Shown here one piece after another: positions 7,659-15,970 of a DNA stretch of 25,893 bases; position 1 is the stretch's first letter, and each line of letters starts with the position of its first letter. Source of the stretch: JAIBAI01 sp044238875 (lineage in GTDB: Bacteria; Bacteroidota; Bacteroidia; M30B66); the NCBI GenBank assembly GCA_044238875.1, contig JBIICM010000013.1:1-25893 (forward strand). Reading direction: 5' to 3'. Under the pieces are notes generated by a model, which saw only the letters and a list, made by a program, of their open reading frames with translations, was not told the DNA's origin and ran no database searches. A program made the translations under genes and the position numbers.

Positions 7659-8954
7659 ATGAATTACCGGGAAACGCTGGAGTATCTATACTCCCGCCTG
7701 CCCGTCTTTACCCGCATTGGAAAGGCGGCATACAAGGCCGATCTGAGCAATACACTGGCGCTATGCGCAGCATTGGGTAACCCTGAACGTAATTTTCGAT
7801 CTATTCACATTGCCGGAACAAACGGGAAAGGCTCCAGTTCACATTTCTTAGCGTCGGTGCTGCAGGAAGCAGGTTTTAAAACCGGATTATTCACTTCTCC
7901 TCATCTTAAAGATTTTCGCGAGCGCATCCGCGTTAACGGGCGAATGATACCTGCAAGATCTGTGACACGTTTTGTTGATCAGCACAAGTCTCTCTTTGAG
8001 ACCCTACATCCGTCCTTTTTTGAGATGAATGTGGCACTTGCATTTGAGCATTTCAGCGATGAAAAAGTAGATATCGCCGTTATTGAAACCGGACTTGGAG
8101 GGCGTCTTGATTCAACCAATGTGATAAGTCCTGAATTATCGCTTATTACCAATATCAGTTTCGATCACATGGATCTGCTGGGCAATACGCTCGAAAAGAT
8201 TGCAGCTGAAAAAGCCGGGATTATTAAATCGGGCGTCCCTGTGGTAATCACTGAACGGCAACCTGCAATAGCGCAGGTTTTTAATGGCAGGGCAGCAGAA
8301 TACGCAAGTCCCATTTATTTTGCAGCTGACCATGTGCGTTTTGAGCAGGAACACACCGGGCTTAATGGATTGCAGGTAAAGGCACTGTGCAACTTGGCCG
8401 ATAATCCTTCGCAAAATTTTATGCTTAAGTCGCCGCTTGCCGGTAAATACCAGCTTAAAAATCTGAAAGGAGTGCTACTGGCTTTGCAACTGCTAAAGGG
8501 GCAAGGCTGGAACATCAGCCGAAATCATGTTGAGTGCGGAATTAAAAATGTAATCCGAAATACCGGACTGCGCGGCCGTTGGGAGCAAATCGGCCGGAGA
8601 CCTGCCGTTATCTGTGATACCGGTCACAATGAAGCCGGCATCAGTGAAGTGTTGAAAATGATCTCAATGCAGTCGTTCAGACGATTGCATATTGTGTGGG
8701 GAATGGTAGCTGATAAGGAGGTTGATAAGATACTCGCTATGCTGCCTGCTACTGCCTGCTATTACTTTTGCAAGGCTGCCATACCAAGAGCGATGGAAGC
8801 CGTACAGCTTGAGCAACTGGCCGGCACACATGGCCTGAGCGGAAAAACCTACACAAGTGTGCGACGTGCACTCGCTGCAGCCCGCCGTTCAGCCCATCCG
8901 GACGATCTTATTTTCGTTGGCGGAAGCACCTTTGTGGTGGCAGAGGTTGTATAA
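7659..8954 (+). CDS. folC: bifunctional folylpolyglutamate synthase / dihydrofolate synthase
   Basis: A 431-residue Mur-ligase-type enzyme that adds glutamate to dihydropteroate and folates. The ATP loop is IAGTNGKGSSS at about residues 51-61. It is followed by the LFTSPHLKDFRERIRVNG segment, the ETGLGGRLDSTNVI box, the LITNISFDHMDLLG motif and EKAGIIKSGVP. The C-terminal domain has the DTGHNEAGI box typical of Bacteroidota FolC. Length and ends look complete. It starts 2 nt after the TonB-like stop, so it is likely read from the exb transcript, a pairing with no obvious functional reason. It is convergent with the M16 gene that ends 38 nt away. Confidence 0.95.
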   Translation: MNYRETLEYLYSRLPVFTRIGKAAYKADLSNTLALCAALGNPERNFRSIHIAGTNGKGSSSHFLASVLQEAGFKTGLFTSPHLKDFRERIRVNGRMIPARSVTRFVDQHKSLFETLHPSFFEMNVALAFEHFSDEKVDIAVIETGLGGRLDSTNVISPELSLITNISFDHMDLLGNTLEKIAAEKAGIIKSGVPVVITERQPAIAQVFNGRAAEYASPIYFAADHVRFEQEHTGLNGLQVKALCNLADNPSQNFMLKSPLAGKYQLKNLKGVLLALQLLKGQGWNISRNHVECGIKNVIRNTGLRGRWEQIGRRPAVICDTGHNEAGISEVLKMISMQSFRRLHIVWGMVADKEVDKILAMLPATACYYFCKAAIPRAMEAVQLEQLAGTHGLSGKTYTSVRRALAAARRSAHPDDLIFVGGSTFVVAEVV

Positions 8955-8992
8955 CCTGAAAAAGAGGCCTTGAAAAAAATTAAGTTTCAGCC

Positions 8993-10279
8993 TTATTTTT
9001 TACCCACTACCAGTTCAATCAAATCTTCTTTCTGTAACCAGGTTTGGGCAAGCTGTTGCAGATATGCTGCATTTGCCTGTCTGATGGCTTCAGCATACCG
9101 GCTGTAATAAGAAAGGTCGAGGCCGAAAAGATGCACGGATTTAAACCGTTCCATCCGCTCCATTGGGCCATCAAAACTTTTTAATAGATTACCCAGCAGG
9201 TAGTTTTTCACCAGATTCAGTTCCTCGTCAGGTATTGGCTGTTGCTGCAGCTGCTCAATTTCTTTGTAGATCTCATCAAGCGCATTGCGGCAAACATCTG
9301 CTCCAACCTCTGTACTGATTACAAAATACCCGTCGTGCAGATAGGTGGCTATTCCCGCGCCAATGCCATAGGTGTAACCTTTATCTTCACGTATGTTGCT
9401 CATCAGCCTTGAGCCAAAATACCCACCCAGCACTGTGGTTAGTATTTTCATTCCAAAATAGTCAGGATGCGTTTTTGTGAAAAGTCGCCTTCCGATACGA
9501 ATGGCCGATTGAATGGCATCTTCTTTCAGAATAAACTGCTCACGCTCGGTTGTAATGGACGCATGTGAAGCTGGCAGCACCTTATCAAACTGATGCGCCG
9601 ATAAAGCAGAAGTCCCCAGCACCTGATTGATGGTTTCGCGAACCCCATCATCAATATGTCCGCTTACAAAAACAAGTGCCTGATTCAGACTGTAATGGTT
9701 TTGCTTGAAATCAATCAGGGCTTCGCGGTTAGACTCCCTGTAGGTGTCTTCACCGAACGAATTGCCATAGGCACTATTGCTGAAAAGTAATTCCTGAAAA
9801 CGCTTGCCGGCGATAAAACTCACCTTACCCATGTTGATCCTGAATTTATCAAGCCGGTTTGAACGTAATATTTCCCATTCATTTTCCGGGAAAACAGGTT
9901 CGGTGATAATTTCCAGCACAACTGGCAGGGTTTCCTTCAAATAGCGGTTAAGGGTGAACAGCATAACACCGGAAAAATCCTTGTCGTGGTCGGTTTCAAG
10001 AAATGCACCGTAATCGTCAATGGCAGAGGCTATTTCTGCAGCCTTACGATGCCGGGTGCCTTCCTGAAGCATACTGAGCGTAAAGGCCGGAATGAGCGGA
10101 TTGGTATGATGAGACGACCCGGCATTAAAGATCAGTTCGATTTTTACCAGCTCCTGGGTTCCGGCTGATAATTCAAACACCGGCAAATTGTTCTCCAGCT
10201 GTTGCAGCGCCGGTTCAATCATCTGGATGGGCCCTATAGGATGGGCGGCAGGTTTTATGGTTCTGTCGGGCTGGTTCAT
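8993..10279 (-). CDS. M16 peptidase-like protein without the zinc motif
   Basis: A 428-residue M16B-fold protein. In the place of the HxxEH motif it has LSMLQEGT (about residues 88-95), so no zinc can be bound in the usual way. The second half-domain keeps a clear FGSRLMSNIREDKGYTYG motif, which includes the Arg and Tyr that contact substrate. Such proteins pair with a catalytic M16 partner. Its ATG overlaps the stop of the catalytic gene upstream by 4 nt (ATGA), which fits a stoichiometric heterodimer. No signal peptide is seen. The N-terminal 30 residues before the first core strand are not conserved in any way I recognise. This is an inferred non-catalytic subunit. Confidence 0.9.
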   Translation of the reverse strand: MNQPDRTIKPAAHPIGPIQMIEPALQQLENNLPVFELSAGTQELVKIELIFNAGSSHHTNPLIPAFTLSMLQEGTRHRKAAEIASAIDDYGAFLETDHDKDFSGVMLFTLNRYLKETLPVVLEIITEPVFPENEWEILRSNRLDKFRINMGKVSFIAGKRFQELLFSNSAYGNSFGEDTYRESNREALIDFKQNHYSLNQALVFVSGHIDDGVRETINQVLGTSALSAHQFDKVLPASHASITTEREQFILKEDAIQSAIRIGRRLFTKTHPDYFGMKILTTVLGGYFGSRLMSNIREDKGYTYGIGAGIATYLHDGYFVISTEVGADVCRNALDEIYKEIEQLQQQPIPDEELNLVKNYLLGNLLKSFDGPMERMERFKSVHLFGLDLSYYSRYAEAIRQANAAYLQQLAQTWLQKEDLIELVVGKK

Positions 10280-11514
10280 GCCTTGCGGAGATAATGTAGT
10301 ATAGAGGAGTTTTCCGGTTTAAGAATGCTTGCAGCCCATTGCTGCAGATCATGCGCATTTACCGCACGAATACGGTCAATTTCGGTGTTAACCATTGAGG
10401 CATCCCCGAGCAGTTCACCAAACGCTAAATTCATGGCCCTGTTCAGCACACTCAACTCACCAAAAACATGGGTTGATTCGGCTTTGTTTTTAACCTTTTC
10501 AAGTTCGCGTTCAGGCACCGGTTCATGCATCAGGCGATCCAGTTCGGTTCGAACAGCCTTTTCAGCATCGGCTATGGCAACCCCCTGCTTGGTTTTGCCG
10601 GATATAACGAGCAAACCCGGATCAATTTTTCCGGAAACATACGCGCTGATATCGGTAAACAATGGCTTCTCTTTCACCAGCTGCAGGTAAAGGCGTGATG
10701 ATTGCCCTCTGCCCAGCACATCCGACATCAGATCAACAGTATGATAAGCCTGATCGCCACGACCCGGCATGTGAAACACCATGTGCAGGGCATCCGAAGG
10801 AACATCGCGGCTAACCGACTCGCGCCTTAATTCAGTTTGTAGCGGCTCCCGGGGAAGATCGCGGTTTGTTTTTTTTCCCGCCGGGATGGGACCAAACCAT
10901 TTTTCGGTGAGTTTTTTAACCTGATCAAATTGCACATTTCCGGCAACTACCAGAATGGCGTTGGCGGGATGGTAAAATCGGCTGAAGAAATCTTTTACAT
11001 CCTCCATCCGGGCATCCGCAATATGAGCTATTTCTTTCCCGATGGTAGCCCAGCGGTAAGGATGCACCTTGTAAGCCAGCGGATGCAGTATCAGCCATTC
11101 GTCGCCGTAAGGTTGGTTAAGGTAGCGCTGCTTGTATTCTTCAATTACCACATTCCGCTGTACTTCCAGACTTTTCTCTGAGAAGGCAAGGCTTAGCATC
11201 CTGTCAGATTCAAGCCAGAAGCCGGTTTCAATATTTTCTGCAGGCAGGGTCAGGTAATAGTTTGTAATATCGTTATTGGTGAATGCGTTGTTTTCACCAC
11301 CGACTTCCTGCAGCGGGGTATCGTAGTTGGGGATATTTACCGAACCTCCGAACATCAGGTGTTCAAAAAGATGTGCAAAGCCTGTGCGTGAAGGATCTTC
11401 GTCGCGTGCACCCACATCATAGAGTATGTTTAAGCAGGCCAGCGGGGTAGAAGGGTCCTCATGAACAATTACCCTCAGGCCATTTGCCAATGTGAATTTT
11501 TCAAAGCGGATCAT
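10276..11514 (-). CDS. M16 family zinc peptidase, catalytic subunit
   Basis: A 412-residue M16B protein with an intact inverted zinc motif HLFEH at residues 48-52 and the downstream acidic ligand in NVVIEEYKQR (E125 or E126). It also has GENNAFTNND, typical of the catalytic half, and GRGQSSRLYLQL in the second half. It is probably the zinc-binding partner of the M16-like protein encoded directly downstream with a 4-nt overlap, as in MPP-type and FusC-like pairs. It is divergent from the cytosine deaminase gene across about 145 bp. No signal peptide is visible. The substrate cannot be told. Confidence 0.93.
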   Translation of the reverse strand: MIRFEKFTLANGLRVIVHEDPSTPLACLNILYDVGARDEDPSRTGFAHLFEHLMFGGSVNIPNYDTPLQEVGGENNAFTNNDITNYYLTLPAENIETGFWLESDRMLSLAFSEKSLEVQRNVVIEEYKQRYLNQPYGDEWLILHPLAYKVHPYRWATIGKEIAHIADARMEDVKDFFSRFYHPANAILVVAGNVQFDQVKKLTEKWFGPIPAGKKTNRDLPREPLQTELRRESVSRDVPSDALHMVFHMPGRGDQAYHTVDLMSDVLGRGQSSRLYLQLVKEKPLFTDISAYVSGKIDPGLLVISGKTKQGVAIADAEKAVRTELDRLMHEPVPERELEKVKNKAESTHVFGELSVLNRAMNLAFGELLGDASMVNTEIDRIRAVNAHDLQQWAASILKPENSSILHYLRKA

Positions 11515-11659
11515 CAGAAATTTTCAGCGAAGGTAATCACTACCGGCCAATTAAACTGACAGAATAATTTGCAAATTGCCCCATTCAGGCTTAAAGAAAG
11601 CCAAAAAATTATTCGGATATTTCAGCACTCAATTCAGAAAAAAATCTGGTCTTCAAAGT

Positions 11660-12127
11660 ATGGATGAATTCATGAAAGCGGCTTATGAAGAAGCCGTTAA
11701 GGGTTACAGTGAAGGGGGTATTCCGATTGGATCAGTGCTGGTGCACAACGGCAGAATCATTGGCCGGGGCCATAATCGCAGGGTTCAGCGGGGTAGTGTA
11801 GTGCTTCACGGAGAGATGGATGCACTGGAAAACGCCGGAAGGCAGCCTGCGACAGTTTATCGCGAATGTACCCTTTACACCACCTTGTCGCCCTGTTCAA
11901 TGTGCAGTGGCACAATTCTGCTCTATGGCATTCCCAGGGTGGTGATCGGAGAAAACAATACCTTTTTGGGAGAAGAAGAATGGCTCAAAAACAGAGGTGT
12001 AGAGGTTGAGGTGGTAGATCATGCCGACTGTAAAGCGCTGATGCAGCAGTTTATCAAGGCGCATCCCGCCTTATGGAATGAAGACATTGGTGAAACCGAA
12101 AACGACGCAAAAAATCATAACAGATGA
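11660..12127 (+). CDS. cytosine deaminase-like enzyme, yeast Fcy1 type
   Basis: A 155-residue zinc deaminase whose order of motifs matches the fungal cytosine deaminase Fcy1 rather than bacterial CodA (a larger TIM-barrel enzyme). GGIPIG at residues 19-24 and GRGHN at 35-39 come first. Zinc ligands are H50 with catalytic E52 in LHGEMDALEN, and C79 and C82 in TTLSPCSMC. GIPRVVIGEN follows, and the tail EDIGE at 141-145 matches the Fcy1 C-terminal lid. The expected reaction is cytosine to uracil; guanine or related deamination cannot be excluded. A start at 11576 adds 28 basic residues, but the Fcy1-like length (about 158) favours 11660. The gene overlaps hisB by 4 nt (ATGA). Confidence 0.82.
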   Translation: MDEFMKAAYEEAVKGYSEGGIPIGSVLVHNGRIIGRGHNRRVQRGSVVLHGEMDALENAGRQPATVYRECTLYTTLSPCSMCSGTILLYGIPRVVIGENNTFLGEEEWLKNRGVEVEVVDHADCKALMQQFIKAHPALWNEDIGETENDAKNHNR

Positions 12128-13233
12128 AAAAAATCCTCTTCATTGACCGCGATGGAACAATCATCAAAGAGCCTCCTGTAACCTTTCAAATAGACAATGT
12201 CGGGGTATTTGAGTTTCTTCCGGGAGTGATGCATTACCTTGGCAAAATCGCCGCTGAGACCGATTACGAACTTGTGCTGGTTAGCAATCAGGATGGGCTT
12301 GGAACCGACAGTTATCCCCAGGAATCCTTTGACATCATTCAGGATCTTATGCTCCGGAATCTCGCTGTTGAAGGCGTACACTTTTCAGCTATCCATATTG
12401 ACCGTTCTTTTGAACATGAACAATTACCAACACGTAAGCCCGGAACGGCAATGTTAACCGAATACCTGAATGGCAGTGTTGATCTGAAAAATTCATTTGT
12501 AATTGGCGACCGGCTTACCGATGTTAAGCTCGCTGCAAACCTCGGAACAGGATGCATCTTTTTGAAAAATTATGATGACCCATCTTCCGCAAGTGAAAAC
12601 ATTCAACTGATTGCAGAACACTGGAAAGATATCTATTCCTTTTTACGTCTTCCCCTCCGGGAGACGCTTCATGCGCGAAAGACCGCAGAAACAGAGGTTA
12701 CAGTTAAACTGCGACTTGATGGCAGTGGCAATTATCAAATCAGTACCGGATTACATTTCTTTGATCATATGCTGGAGCAGCTTTCCCGCCATGGACAGCT
12801 TGACCTTGACCTTAAGGCGAAAGGAGACCTGCATATTGACGAGCATCATACCATTGAGGATGTTGGAATTACCCTCGGTGAAGCTTTTTCAGCAGCCATG
12901 GGTAACAAATTAGGCATGGAGCGGTATGGTTATTTATTGCCGATGGATGATTGTCTGGCTCAGGTTTCACTCGATTTTGGCGGCAGAAGCTGGCTGGTGT
13001 GGGATGTTGATTTCAAAAGAGAAAAAATTGGTGATGTTCCCACTGAAATGTTCCAACATTTTTTTAAATCGTTTTGTGACGCAGCCCGCTGCAACCTGAA
13101 TATAAAGGCTGACGGTGATAATGAGCACCACAAGATTGAATCAGTATTTAAGGCTTTTGCCAAATCGGTGCGGGCTGCGGTTAAGCGAAACCCTGAACAT
13201 CTTATTTTACCCAGTACCAAAGGTTTGTTATAA
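12124..13233 (+). CDS. hisB: bifunctional histidinol-phosphatase / imidazoleglycerol-phosphate dehydratase
   Basis: A 369-residue fusion. The N-terminal HAD phosphatase (about 1-165) has IDRDGTI with the nucleophile Asp8 and Asp10, VSNQDG and the IGDRLTDV box. The C-terminal dehydratase (about 180-369) has FFDHMLEQ and DEHHTIEDVG, the His-rich Mn-binding motifs, plus a NEHHKIES repeat later. It carries out steps 6 and 8 of histidine synthesis. Unlike E. coli HisB, the loop before TRKPGT lacks the zinc-binding Cys residues, which I believe is normal in Bacteroidota. It is coupled to the deaminase gene upstream and lies 46 nt before hisH. Confidence 0.96.
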   Translation: MKKILFIDRDGTIIKEPPVTFQIDNVGVFEFLPGVMHYLGKIAAETDYELVLVSNQDGLGTDSYPQESFDIIQDLMLRNLAVEGVHFSAIHIDRSFEHEQLPTRKPGTAMLTEYLNGSVDLKNSFVIGDRLTDVKLAANLGTGCIFLKNYDDPSSASENIQLIAEHWKDIYSFLRLPLRETLHARKTAETEVTVKLRLDGSGNYQISTGLHFFDHMLEQLSRHGQLDLDLKAKGDLHIDEHHTIEDVGITLGEAFSAAMGNKLGMERYGYLLPMDDCLAQVSLDFGGRSWLVWDVDFKREKIGDVPTEMFQHFFKSFCDAARCNLNIKADGDNEHHKIESVFKAFAKSVRAAVKRNPEHLILPSTKGLL

Positions 13234-13279
13234 GCATGGCCGGTAAACGGAAAAGATTTAAAATGAATTTAACAGCACA

Positions 13280-13873
13280 ATGGAAAATTCGGCAGTAACA
13301 GCAATTATACAATACAATGCCGGAAATATCAGGTCGGTTTTATTCGCACTTGAACGCCTGGGTGTTAATGCAATAGTGACAGACGATCCCGGAATTATTA
13401 AATCGGCTCGCAGGGTGGTTTTTCCCGGAGTGGGTGAGGCCTCGGGTGCAATGGCTTACCTGAAGGAAAGAGGGCTTGATAGCCTCATTGCTTCGCTTAC
13501 TCAACCTGTTCTGGGCATCTGTCTGGGTATGCAGCTCATGTGCAGGCATTCAGCAGAAGGCAATACCGATTGCCTCGGTATATTCGACGCTGATGTGCAA
13601 CGGTTCAGTGGCCAGGCTAAAATTCCGCAAATGGGCTGGAATACTGTTTATGACCTGAAAGGGCCATTGTTCAATGGTGTTACGCCAAATACCTGGCAAT
13701 ATTTTGTGCACAGTTATTTTGCCGGACTTAGTTTGCATACCATTGCAAAGGCAGACTATATTGTACCTTTTTCTGCAGCATTGCAGCGCGATAATTTTTA
13801 TGGTGTGCAATTTCATCCGGAGAAATCAGGTGAAGCAGGCAGCAGAATACTTGAAAATTTTATCACCTTATGA
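13280..13873 (+). CDS. hisH: imidazole glycerol phosphate synthase, glutaminase subunit
   Basis: A 197-residue class I glutamine amidotransferase that gives ammonia to HisF. The triad is visible: Cys81 in LGICLGMQ, and His179 and Glu181 in FHPEKSG. The N-terminal IIQYNAGNIRSV matches the family, and VFPGVGEASGAM forms the oxyanion region. The length is normal. The ATG at 13280 begins only a few residues before the first conserved strand. The stop overlaps the hisA start by 4 nt. The context between hisB and hisA and before hisF confirms the call. Confidence 0.97.
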   Translation: MENSAVTAIIQYNAGNIRSVLFALERLGVNAIVTDDPGIIKSARRVVFPGVGEASGAMAYLKERGLDSLIASLTQPVLGICLGMQLMCRHSAEGNTDCLGIFDADVQRFSGQAKIPQMGWNTVYDLKGPLFNGVTPNTWQYFVHSYFAGLSLHTIAKADYIVPFSAALQRDNFYGVQFHPEKSGEAGSRILENFITL

Positions 13874-14601
13874 TCAGTAAACGATTTGAGATCATACCAG
13901 CCATTGACCTGATAGGTGGAGAAGCCGTTCGCTTAAGTCAGGGTGATTACACTAAAAAAACAGTTTACGGTAAGGATCCGCTGGAGATTGCGAAGAAATT
14001 TGAAGCGGCCGGCATACGCAGGTTGCATCTTGTTGATCTGGATGGCGCCAAAGCAGGCCGTTTGCATAATTTACACGTGCTTCAAACAGTGGCCGCCAGT
14101 ACGGGTTTAACGATTGATTTTGGCGGAGGGATAAGTACCACCGCCGATATGCAGTCGGTTTTCAGTGCCGGCGCTGCCATGGCTGCGGTGGGTAGTATTG
14201 CCGTTAGGCAGCCTGAACGATTTGCGGATTGGGTTGAAGAATTTGGCACCGACCGCATCTTCCTGGGGGCTGATGTGCGGCAGGGTTATCTTGCAGTGAA
14301 GGGCTGGACTGAAGATACAAGCCTACACCTGAACGATTTTCTTGAAAGTCAGCTCAAGCTGGGTATTCAACATGTTTTTTGCACTGATATAAGTCGCGAC
14401 GGTATGTTACAGGGCCCATCCACTGAATTGTACCGTCAGTTGCTGATCAGGTTTCCGAAGCTGAACCTTGTAGCAAGTGGTGGAGTTAGTTCGGCGGATG
14501 ACCTGCCTGCCCTGAAGGAAGCAGGATGTTCCGGAGTGATTATCGGTAAGGCCTTGTATGAGAACAGAATCAGCCTTGATGAACTGAACATGTATTTGTG
14601 A
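13870..14601 (+). CDS. hisA: ProFAR isomerase (1-(5-phosphoribosyl)-5-[(phosphoribosylamino)methylideneamino] imidazole-4-carboxamide isomerase)
   Basis: A 243-residue TIM barrel. The first catalytic Asp lies in PAIDLIGGEAVRL (D13) and the second in CTDISRDGML. The phosphate-binding loops GGGISTTAD and ASGGVSSADD are seen. It performs the Amadori rearrangement of ProFAR in histidine synthesis. The gene overlaps hisH by 4 nt and is followed by hisF after 3 nt. Ends and length are as expected, and no unusual features are seen. Confidence 0.97.
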   Translation: MISKRFEIIPAIDLIGGEAVRLSQGDYTKKTVYGKDPLEIAKKFEAAGIRRLHLVDLDGAKAGRLHNLHVLQTVAASTGLTIDFGGGISTTADMQSVFSAGAAMAAVGSIAVRQPERFADWVEEFGTDRIFLGADVRQGYLAVKGWTEDTSLHLNDFLESQLKLGIQHVFCTDISRDGMLQGPSTELYRQLLIRFPKLNLVASGGVSSADDLPALKEAGCSGVIIGKALYENRISLDELNMYL

Positions 14602-14604
14602 TCT

Positions 14605-15360
14605 ATGCCATTAGCGAAGCGAATTATTCCCTGTCTTGATATTAAAGACGGTAAAACCGTAAAAGGTGTTAATTTTATTGATCTGAAGGAAATGGGTGAT
14701 CCGGTAGAGCTGGCGGCCAGGTATGCTGAAGAAGGCGCTGATGAGCTTGTTTTTCTGGATATCATGGCCACCCATGAAGGGCGTAAAACCTTTGCCGCGC
14801 TTGTAAAACGTATTGCCGGTGTGCTCAATATACCCTTTACCGTGGGTGGAGGAATTTCGGCTGAGGCGGATGTAGGCTTGCTACTGGATTCGGGCGCGGA
14901 CAAGGTTTCAGTGAATTCTGCAGCCTTCAGAAATCCTGAATTGATTTCAGCGCTTTCGTCACGCTTTGGAAGCCAGTGTATCGTGCTGGCTGTTGATACG
15001 AGATTAGATCCGGAAGGCTGGCAGGTGTACCTGAACGGCGGACGCCTGCCCACCGGAAAAGCTTGTCTTGAATGGATCAGCGAGGGCGTTGACCGCGGCG
15101 CAGGTGAAATTTTATTGACCTCAATGAGTCACGACGGCACCCGAAACGGGTTTGCCCTTGACCTTACGGCGAGGGTTTCGGCTTCGGTTCATGTGCCGGT
15201 TATCGCAAGTGGCGGAGCCGGAAACATGCAACATTTTGCAGATGTATTTAACGAGGGCATGGCTGATGCAGCCCTTGCCGCTTCAGTATTTCATACCGGT
15301 GAAATTCCGATACCCCGGCTGAAGGATTTTTTAAGACAACAAAACATACCAGTAAGATGA
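14605..15360 (+). CDS. hisF: imidazole glycerol phosphate synthase, cyclase subunit
   Basis: A 251-residue TIM barrel paired with HisH. The catalytic acids are D12 in PCLDIKDGKTVKG and D131 in LAVDTRLDP, at the same places as in known HisF. Phosphate loops appear in VGGGISAEAD and ASGGAGNMQHF, with the TSMSHDGTRNG segment between them. It turns PRFAR plus ammonia into imidazole glycerol phosphate and AICAR, the latter returning to purine synthesis. Its stop overlaps the hisIE start by 4 nt. Confidence 0.97.
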   Translation: MPLAKRIIPCLDIKDGKTVKGVNFIDLKEMGDPVELAARYAEEGADELVFLDIMATHEGRKTFAALVKRIAGVLNIPFTVGGGISAEADVGLLLDSGADKVSVNSAAFRNPELISALSSRFGSQCIVLAVDTRLDPEGWQVYLNGGRLPTGKACLEWISEGVDRGAGEILLTSMSHDGTRNGFALDLTARVSASVHVPVIASGGAGNMQHFADVFNEGMADAALAASVFHTGEIPIPRLKDFLRQQNIPVR

Positions 15361-15947
15361 ATAAACCAGATTTCAGCAAAGGACTCATTCCGGCCATAGT
15401 ACAGGATACCACCACAGGCAGTGTTTTAATGCTTGCTTATATGAATGAGCAGAGTTATGATCAAACCCTAAGTGAAGGCAGGGTTTGTTTTTTCAGCCGC
15501 AGCCGCAACCAGCTCTGGGTAAAAGGCGAAACAAGTGGTAACTTTTTGTACCTGAAAGAAATACATACAGACTGCGATGGAGATACCTTACTGGTAAAAG
15601 TTGAACCTGCCGGAAATGTTTGTCATACCGGAGCTGCTACCTGTTTTGGGGATATAAATGAACAGGCCGGATTTATCGGTCAGCTCGGGCAGATCATCCG
15701 CCAGCGTGCAGAAAACCCTTCAGCCAGCTCATATACAAGTCAGCTTTTTCAGAAAGGCATCAATAAAATAGCCCAGAAGGTTGGAGAGGAAGCCGTTGAA
15801 CTGGTCATAGAGGCAAAAGATCAGCAGGATGACTTGTTTTTGGGAGAAGCTGCTGATTTACTTTTTCACTACCTGATTCTGCTCAGGGCCAAAGGTTTCG
15901 GAATAAAGGATGTTGTTAAGGAACTTGAAAAGCGGCATGCACGTTAG
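15357..15947 (+). CDS. hisI: bifunctional phosphoribosyl-AMP cyclohydrolase / phosphoribosyl-ATP pyrophosphatase
   Basis: A 196-residue HisI-HisE fusion. The N-terminal cyclohydrolase (about 1-105) has SRSRNQLWVKGETSGN and the metal segment DCDGDTLLVKV with NVCHTGAATCF. The C-terminal pyrophosphatase (about 110-196) has KGINKIAQKVGEEAVELVIE and EAADLLFHYLILL. It performs steps 2 and 3 of histidine synthesis. It is the last gene of the his cluster here. The convergent dapA ends 23 nt away and no clear terminator is visible. Confidence 0.96.
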   Translation: MNKPDFSKGLIPAIVQDTTTGSVLMLAYMNEQSYDQTLSEGRVCFFSRSRNQLWVKGETSGNFLYLKEIHTDCDGDTLLVKVEPAGNVCHTGAATCFGDINEQAGFIGQLGQIIRQRAENPSASSYTSQLFQKGINKIAQKVGEEAVELVIEAKDQQDDLFLGEAADLLFHYLILLRAKGFGIKDVVKELEKRHAR

Positions 15948-15970
15948 GTTGACAAGGCAATAATTAATGA

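Noticed and set aside
8955..8992. A possible terminator between folC and the M16 gene
   Set aside because: The only inverted arms (CTGAAA and TTTCAG) are 23 bases apart with an A-rich loop and give a weak stem.
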